DNA of 17,807 nt, from NCBI GenBank assembly GCA_037446165.1, contig JBBIJC010000049.1, forward strand, positions 1-17,807, given 5' to 3'. The notes beneath the pieces were generated by a model. It saw nothing but the letters and a program-made list of their open reading frames with translations. It was not told where the DNA came from and did not search any database. Shown piece after piece: positions 13,535-17,807 of the stretch (position 1 is the stretch's first letter; every line of letters starts with the position of its first letter). The DNA comes from Parasulfuritortus sp037446165 (lineage in GTDB: Bacteria > Pseudomonadota > Gammaproteobacteria > Burkholderiales > Thiobacillaceae). The translations under genes were made by a program, and so were the position numbers.

Positions 13535-15357
13535 GCGATATCGACTACAAGAACCGGGGCAGCCTGCTCAATCCGCTGAAGAGCTTCGCCTTCTTCGGCC
13601 GGCCGGCGGTGACCGAGGCCATCGAACCGCGTCCGGCCTCGGCCAACTATCGCGGCTTCCACGTCAACGACTGGACCAAGTGCGTCGGCTGCAGCACCTG
13701 CCAGAAGGTGTGCGACAACGCCGCCATCACCATGGTGCGCATCCCCGGCCTGGTCGCCGATCCGGTCAAGGGCATCCGCGACGAGCGCCCGGCCATCGAC
13801 TACGGCCGCTGCTGCTGGTGCGGCCTGTGCGTCGACATCTGCCCGACTGGCTCGCTGGCCTTGTCGCGTGAATACGTCCACACCTGTACCGACGACCAGC
13901 TCGACAGCTATTTCGTACTACCCGATTCCAGCGGCATGCATGGCCAGCCCTTCGAAAAAGGCTGGGCCAAGACCGCCGACGCCGATCTGGTCGACCTCGA
14001 CCGCCAGCGGATGCCTGAACTTGAACCGGAACAGCGGATCGGCAACTTCGCCGAGATGATGCTCGGCTACGACGACCAGCAGGCGCTGCTCGAAGCCTCG
14101 CGCTGCGTGCAGTGCGGCATGTGCCACGACGCCTGCCCGACCCACATGCACGCCCCGGAATACATCCGCGCCATCTGGGAAGGCAGGCTGGAAGAGGCGG
14201 TCGCCTGGATCTACCAGACCAACCCCTTCGCCCACATCTGCGGCCGGGTCTGCACCCGGCGCTGCGAGGACGCCTGTTCCATCGGCCATCGCGGCGAGCC
14301 GATCGCAATCAGATGGCTGAAGCGCTATGCCATGGACGCCGTGCCGCACGAGCGGGTCAAGCAGATCGCCCTGCGCGACAAGGTCGACACCCCGACCGGC
14401 AAGCACGTCGCCATCATCGGTGGCGGTCCGGCTGGTCTGACCGCCGCCTTCGATCTGGCCAGGAAGGGCCACGCCGTGACCGTGTTCGAAGCGTTGTCCG
14501 AACCCGGCGGCATGACCCGCTGGGGCATCCCGGAATACCGGCTGCCCTATGACCGCATCGACCGCGACATCGACGTGATCCGCTCGGCCGGCGTCGACAT
14601 CCGCTGCAACGTGCGCATCGGCCAGGACATCCTGCTCGACCAGCTGCGCACCGAACACGATGCCGTCCTGCTCGCCATCGGCCTGCAACAGGGCCGCCAG
14701 ACCCGAATCCCGCATTCGGAGCACGAAAAGGTGTTCCGCGCAGTCGATCTGCTCAACAAGATCACCGCCGGTGAGCCGTTCGAGGTTCCGCACTGTGCGG
14801 TAGTGATCGGCGGTGGCAACGTCGCCATGGACATCGCCCGCTCGCTGGCCCGATTGCAGAAGCAGCAGTACGGCCACGTGAATGTGGTGGTCACCGCCCT
14901 GGAAGAACAACAGCACTTCATGGCCGACCCGGACGAGATCAAGGAAGCCCTGGAAGAAGGCATCGTCATCCGCGACCAGTGCGGCCCGCAGGGCTGCGAG
15001 ATCGACGCCAGCGGCAAGCTGATCGGCCTCAAGACCTGGAAGGTGCTGTCGATCTTCGACGAAAACAAACGCTTCGCGCCGCGCTACGACGAGGCCGGCG
15101 AAACCATCCACGCTTGCGACACGGTGATCGAGGCCATCGGCCAGTCCGCCGACACGGCGCTGCTCGGCGATGCGCTGACCGAAGCGCTGGAATGGAACCG
15201 CGGCCGGCTCAAGATCGATAATGACGGCCGCACCTCGGAGACCTGGCTCTGGTCGGCCGGCGACTGTGTCAACGGCCCTGACGTCGTGCACGCGGTGGCC
15301 GACGGCCACCGCGTCGCGGCCAGCATCGACGCCGTCCTCATGGAGCAAGGAAAATGA
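13531..15357 (+). CDS. Fusion protein: NuoI-like 2x[4Fe-4S] ferredoxin (MbxN-like) + GltD/NfnB/SudA-type NAD(P)H-binding flavoprotein
   Basis: This 608-residue protein starts after a GGAGG site and overlaps its neighbour by 4 bp. Residues 1-120 form a NuoI/MbxN-like ferredoxin with two motifs: C51, C54, C57, C61 and C94, C97, C100, C104 (followed by P). A linker (about 120-180) leads to the GltD-type N-terminal iron-sulfur domain with C192, C195, C198, C202 and C237, C241, C245, C249. The FAD-binding Rossmann motif is IIGGGPAGLTAAFDLARKGH (295-314). The NAD(P)H-binding motif is VVIGGGNVAMDIARSLAR (425-442). The C-terminal FAD segment is WSAGDCVNGPDVVHAVADG (574-592). The family includes the glutamate synthase small subunit, NfnB and SudA; no GltB partner is present. 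Inference: electrons pass between NAD(P)H/FAD and the membrane complex through the four clusters. NAD versus NADP preference cannot be told. Confidence 0.93.
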   Translation: MSDIDYKNRGSLLNPLKSFAFFGRPAVTEAIEPRPASANYRGFHVNDWTKCVGCSTCQKVCDNAAITMVRIPGLVADPVKGIRDERPAIDYGRCCWCGLCVDICPTGSLALSREYVHTCTDDQLDSYFVLPDSSGMHGQPFEKGWAKTADADLVDLDRQRMPELEPEQRIGNFAEMMLGYDDQQALLEASRCVQCGMCHDACPTHMHAPEYIRAIWEGRLEEAVAWIYQTNPFAHICGRVCTRRCEDACSIGHRGEPIAIRWLKRYAMDAVPHERVKQIALRDKVDTPTGKHVAIIGGGPAGLTAAFDLARKGHAVTVFEALSEPGGMTRWGIPEYRLPYDRIDRDIDVIRSAGVDIRCNVRIGQDILLDQLRTEHDAVLLAIGLQQGRQTRIPHSEHEKVFRAVDLLNKITAGEPFEVPHCAVVIGGGNVAMDIARSLARLQKQQYGHVNVVVTALEEQQHFMADPDEIKEALEEGIVIRDQCGPQGCEIDASGKLIGLKTWKVLSIFDENKRFAPRYDEAGETIHACDTVIEAIGQSADTALLGDALTEALEWNRGRLKIDNDGRTSETWLWSAGDCVNGPDVVHAVADGHRVAASIDAVLMEQGK

Positions 15358-15863
15358 CCCACGAAGGCACCGCGCAAAACATGGAACGCCTGCGCAGCAA
15401 GACCAGCGTGCGCGAAATCCTCGAAGTGGCCACCGGCTTCGAGGCCGCCGCGCGCGATTTCTACCGCGACCTGACGCCCAAGGTCAGCAAGCGTATCCGC
15501 TACCTGGTCGAGGAACTGGCTGCAGAAGAGCAGCAGCACTTCGACCTGTTCAGCTCACTCGCGCAGCGCAACGACATCACTGAACAGATCCAGGCCGAGA
15601 TCGAACGTCCGGCCAGCGACAGCAAGTTCTCCGACTGCCTGCACCTGCCCGACCTGGGCGAGCGGCCGGACGACCAGGCCGTGCTGCAATACGCCATGGG
15701 CCGCGAACACGCCGCCATGGAGCACTACACCGAACTGGCGCAAACCGCGCCGGACGGACCTATCCGGGACCTGTTCCAGTACCTCGCCAGCGAGGAAACC
15801 AAGCACAAGCTGGAACTGGAAAAGCTCTATTACGAGACCGTCCATCGGGGCGGCGGGGTCTAA
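15354..15863 (+). CDS. Ferritin-like / rubrerythrin-domain diiron protein, last gene of the operon
   Basis: This 169-residue four-helix-bundle protein has the rubrerythrin-type ligand pattern: E30 (FEAAARDFY), E59 and H62 (EEQQHFDLF), E118 (GREHAAMEHY) and E148 with H151 (EETKHKLELE). Two related half-bundles each hold an E...FY/Y helix and an ExxH helix. There is no C-terminal rubredoxin domain, so it is an erythrin-like protein. Its ATG overlaps the stop of the fusion gene and is preceded by AAGGAAA, so it belongs to the same transcript. Rubrerythrin-type proteins usually reduce peroxide or protect anaerobic redox enzymes, or handle iron. Protecting or servicing the iron-sulfur-rich complex is an inference from position only. 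Confidence 0.88.
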   Translation: MTHEGTAQNMERLRSKTSVREILEVATGFEAAARDFYRDLTPKVSKRIRYLVEELAAEEQQHFDLFSSLAQRNDITEQIQAEIERPASDSKFSDCLHLPDLGERPDDQAVLQYAMGREHAAMEHYTELAQTAPDGPIRDLFQYLASEETKHKLELEKLYYETVHRGGGV

Positions 15864-15948
15864 CCTGGAGCGTCGACAGTTGGGCGGCTGCTATCGACTG
15901 CGAAGTCGGCCAGTCTCAATAGCGCCTTGTTCTGCTCGGCGGGAAAAC

Positions 15949-16893
15949 TCAAGCGTCTGACAATGACCTGCGCTCCGGGAGCCGGTTGCGCGGCCGTTGC
16001 TGGCGCAGCCCTTCGCCCAGTGCGTAGACGTTGCTTGCCGACTGGCTTTCATTCCCTTTGCGGTAGATGAGTTCTTTGGTGGCAAAGTTGTATTCAGGGT
16101 GGCGGGGATCATCCCACTGGTTGAGGAAATGCACGTAGAAGGGTGAGAACAGCCCTTGTGACGGTTTGTCCTTGCGCAACGCGAAGACGAACTCCGGCTG
16201 TGTCTTCAGCTCGTGGCCATCGTGACAATACTGTACCCAGACGTATTCGCCCGTGATGATCAGGTTCCAGAACGGCGGGTCATCATAGAACTTGAGCGTG
16301 ACCTTCTTGCCCGCTTCCGCGAGTCTGGCCAGACAGTCGATGGTGGCCTCGGTTTCCCGGATGTAGTCCTCGATGGACACCAGCTTGTTCAATGATTGCA
16401 CCCGCCGCCGGGCGCCCGCGCCGTACGGGTTCATGAGCATCACCCGCAACTCGTAGCTATCCTCGATGAAGCGGTGCAGATTGCGTTTTTCCGAGACGAA
16501 GGTGTCATAGCCGGTGATCGACATCACCGAGACATCCCGCGTGCCGCTGATCTTGTCGCGCAGCCTGCGATAGCTCCGGCGGGAGAACCAGTTGCTTTTG
16601 CCTTCCTGCACGTGAACCAGGGAGGCGATGCGGTTCATCCGGTGGCTGTAGCGACCCTCCCTGGCCAGCAGGACGAGGTTGAAGAGGATGACGAGCACGG
16701 CCGCAAAGCTGATCTCGGTGATGGTCAGCAGCCGCGAATTCCCTTCAACGATGGGCCACCATGTGTAGAGGATGTACTCCGCCGCCTTGGGCAGCGAGAA
16801 CGCCACGCCCACGGCAAGTACGGTGACCGCGGCGTGGCTGATGACGTGCCTGATGGTATGAAAAAAGCCAAGGAAATGTGTGTTTCGATTCAT
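15949..16893 (-). CDS. Unrecognised two-TM membrane protein with a C-terminal cytoplasmic domain
   Basis: The start at ATG 16893 (314 residues) is preferred because GGAG lies 8 bases upstream; a longer frame would need a GTG at 16971 with no such site. Two hydrophobic segments lie at about 19-42 and 58-77, followed by a basic, presumably cytoplasmic region of about 235 residues. Notable pieces are SVMSITGYDTFVSEKRNLHR, then YELRVMLMNPYGAGARRR, then KVTLKFYDDPPFWNLIITGE and VWVQYCHDG. The sensing-loop-like layout (RVMLMNP... then a later beta strand) faintly recalls phospholipase-D-fold regulatory domains, but there is no HKD motif and I do not assign a function. It is monocistronic in appearance, converges on the Mbx-like operon, and is less GC-rich than its neighbours. 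Confidence 0.7.
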   Translation of the reverse strand: MNRNTHFLGFFHTIRHVISHAAVTVLAVGVAFSLPKAAEYILYTWWPIVEGNSRLLTITEISFAAVLVILFNLVLLAREGRYSHRMNRIASLVHVQEGKSNWFSRRSYRRLRDKISGTRDVSVMSITGYDTFVSEKRNLHRFIEDSYELRVMLMNPYGAGARRRVQSLNKLVSIEDYIRETEATIDCLARLAEAGKKVTLKFYDDPPFWNLIITGEYVWVQYCHDGHELKTQPEFVFALRKDKPSQGLFSPFYVHFLNQWDDPRHPEYNFATKELIYRKGNESQSASNVYALGEGLRQQRPRNRLPERRSLSDA

Positions 16894-17304
16894 GTTCGAA
16901 TCTCCATTTGAAATCACTGGAATTGATCGAAAAAGCTTTGCCGGCACTGGCTTGCGGTGAACTGCAGACACAGGCGGCGGACGGGGGCTTTCGTTTGGTT
17001 ATTAATCCGGCCCGGGATATTCGATGGGCGGGCTAAGAAAACGCTGATTTATTCGAGTTTCGTCGCTCCCGCGAAAGCGGGAGCCCAATGAAATCAATGA
17101 ACTGGATACCCGCTTCCGCGGGTATGACGAATAAATCAGCGACTCCCTAACGATCCGGCAGATGGATGCACTGTTGATGGTCACTCTTGGATTGACCGAT
17201 GACCTGGCCGCAGGTTCCCGGGACTTTTTGATTTGCGTCATGTAACGCCGCGCCGGGACGGCTGATGCGCGATGCCTCCAGCCATGACCACCGTCATTCC
17301 GGCG
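16894..17304. other. Intergenic region containing a MITE-like repeat
   Basis: These 411 bp lie between the unknown membrane protein gene and the batD-like gene, which are both on the minus strand. The middle holds the 100-bp palindromic element described at 17042-17141. To its right, a plus-strand frame stays open from the repeat end to a TAA at 17243-17245 (ATG at 17162, 27 codons) without a ribosome binding site. It may be the tail of a gene cut by the repeat, or chance. The left part (16894-17041) should contain the promoter of the unknown gene, but no clear boxes were found. Confidence 0.55.
17042..17141. repeat. 100-bp MITE-like palindromic repeat with 14-bp perfect terminal inverted repeats and two internal hairpins
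   Basis: CGCTGATTTATTCG (17042-17055) is exactly the reverse complement of CGAATAAATCAGCG (17128-17141). Inside, GCTCCCGC-GAAA-GCGGGAGC (17065-17084) and ATACCCGC-TTCC-GCGGGTAT (17106-17125) are perfect 8-bp stems with 4-base loops, so a single strand would fold into a stem with two side hairpins. The sequence belongs to a familiar class of proteobacterial extragenic repeats whose translation yields 'YPRKRVSS' and 'SRFRGSDE' peptides. It has no coding capacity of its own and would need a transposase elsewhere. No second copy was seen in the window. Confidence 0.85.
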
Positions 17305-17807
17305 TCAGGGATACAGGCCGGCCAATTCAGGCAGCGCCCCGGCAACCGGTCTGGACGTGTCCGATAACGACGTCAATTTTTCCAGCAACGATAGACCGGA
17401 CCAGGCGCCGCCGGCATAGCAGGCGCGATCCAGCTGATTGAGCGCGGTTTCCAGTTCGGGATCATTCAGACGCCGTGCCAGCGCACCCAGGCCCAGCGGC
17501 GGCGCTTCCGGCCAGGTGCTCCGCGCCCAGGCAAGCAGTTGTCGCCGGGCCGTCTGCGGGTCGTTTTCCCGGCAGGCCTGCCGGAATGCCTTGCGGGTGT
17601 CAGCGGTCTGAGCAGTGGTGGAGGCGGGCCCAGTCAGCGGGCGTTTCCGGCTGCGCCACCAGGCGAACAAGGTAGCCAGCCAGAGGAGCGCGAGGCCAAG
17701 GCTGATCCAGGGCCAATGCGCGTTGGATGGGCTTGAGTTCATGCCGGGCATTGGCAGATCGCGTTTCGCGGCGGGCGGCGGCGCCGACGGGCCCGGTGGC
17801 GTCGTGC
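17305..17807 (-). CDS. batD: BatD-like protein, C-terminal part (5' end outside the window)
   Basis: The frame stays open from the right edge of the window, so the ATG at 17751 is internal and not the start. The visible 166 residues consist of a Pro/Ala-rich stretch, one transmembrane helix (WPWISLGLALLWLATLFAWW) followed by a stop-transfer RSRKR, and a cytoplasmic helical tail with RQACRENDPQTARRQLLAWA and LNQLDRACYAGGAWSG. This is the usual C-terminus of proteobacterial BatD, a membrane protein of the MoxR/VWA (BatABCD) gene clusters linked to envelope stress or oxygen tolerance. As batD is normally the last bat gene, the rest of the cluster should lie beyond the right edge, reading leftwards. 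The assignment rests on the C-terminus alone. Confidence 0.75.
   Translation of the reverse strand, partial: TTPPGPSAPPPAAKRDLPMPGMNSSPSNAHWPWISLGLALLWLATLFAWWRSRKRPLTGPASTTAQTADTRKAFRQACRENDPQTARRQLLAWARSTWPEAPPLGLGALARRLNDPELETALNQLDRACYAGGAWSGLSLLEKLTSLSDTSRPVAGALPELAGLYP

Noticed and set aside
13918..15348. 476-codon minus-strand ORF opposite the ferredoxin-flavoprotein fusion
   Set aside because: It is a shadow of a well-defined gene with four cysteine clusters and two nucleotide-binding motifs. It has no start signal or domain.
15872..15898. Possible terminator after the ferritin-like gene (GTCGACAG ... CTATCGAC)
   Set aside because: The stem has one mismatch and a long loop and no T-run follows, so a Rho-independent terminator is not supported.
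16894..16971. Longer N-terminus of the unknown membrane protein from GTG 16971
   Set aside because: There is no ribosome binding site at the GTG, whereas ATG 16893 has GGAG at good spacing and directly precedes the first membrane helix region.
17002..17241. Minus-strand 79-codon ORF containing YPRKRVSS and SRFRGSDE
   Set aside because: This is the well-known false translation of the palindromic repeat at 17042-17141, with no ribosome binding site or protein-like context outside the repeat.

Overview
The window is GC-rich and densely packed. It carries proteobacterial-type genes: a FixL/TtrS-like kinase with a FixJ/TtrR-like regulator, a BatD C-terminus, and a 'SRFRG'-type extragenic repeat. 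A beta- or gammaproteobacterium is the best inference, but no rRNA or other marker is present to settle it. No tRNA, rRNA, CRISPR array or transposase gene was seen.

Layout. (1) 1-1700, + strand: the 3' part of a PAS sensor histidine kinase, overlapped by a FixJ/TtrR-type response regulator. (2) 1706-3913, - strand: a hybrid histidine kinase (membrane sensor, HisKA, HATPase, REC, Hpt) that converges on the regulator with 5 bp between stops. (3) 3914-4269: a divergent intergenic region with a possible promoter for the hybrid kinase and a 17-codon ORF behind a near-perfect Shine-Dalgarno. (4) 4270-15863, + strand: a compact operon of 14 genes, mostly with overlapping start and stop codons. (5) 15949-16893, - strand: an unrecognised two-TM protein. 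(6) 16894-17304: an intergenic region holding a 100-bp MITE-like repeat. (7) 17305-17807, - strand: the 3' end of a batD-like gene.

The main feature is the operon. Its gene order, MnhE-MnhF-MnhG-MbhD-MbhE/F(MnhB)-MnhC-MnhD-second MnhD-NuoH-NuoB-NuoC-NuoD-NuoI, is the order I know for the archaeal Mbx/Mbs complex (mbxABCDFGHH'MJKLN), a non-hydrogenase relative of group 4 [NiFe] hydrogenases and of complex I. The NuoD-like subunit keeps only one cysteine at each former NiFe motif, so it should not be a hydrogenase. The NuoI-like ferredoxin is fused in one chain to a GltD/NfnB/SudA-type flavoprotein with two more iron-sulfur motifs. This suggests that NAD(P)H or a related donor exchanges electrons directly with the membrane arm, which carries an Mrp-type Na+/H+ antiporter module. 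A ferritin-like diiron protein is the last gene of the operon.

The NuoD-like gene is broken by a one-base deletion near 12872. The sequence is otherwise fully conserved on both sides, so this is either a sequencing error or a very recent mutation. If it is real, the complex would lack its catalytic subunit.
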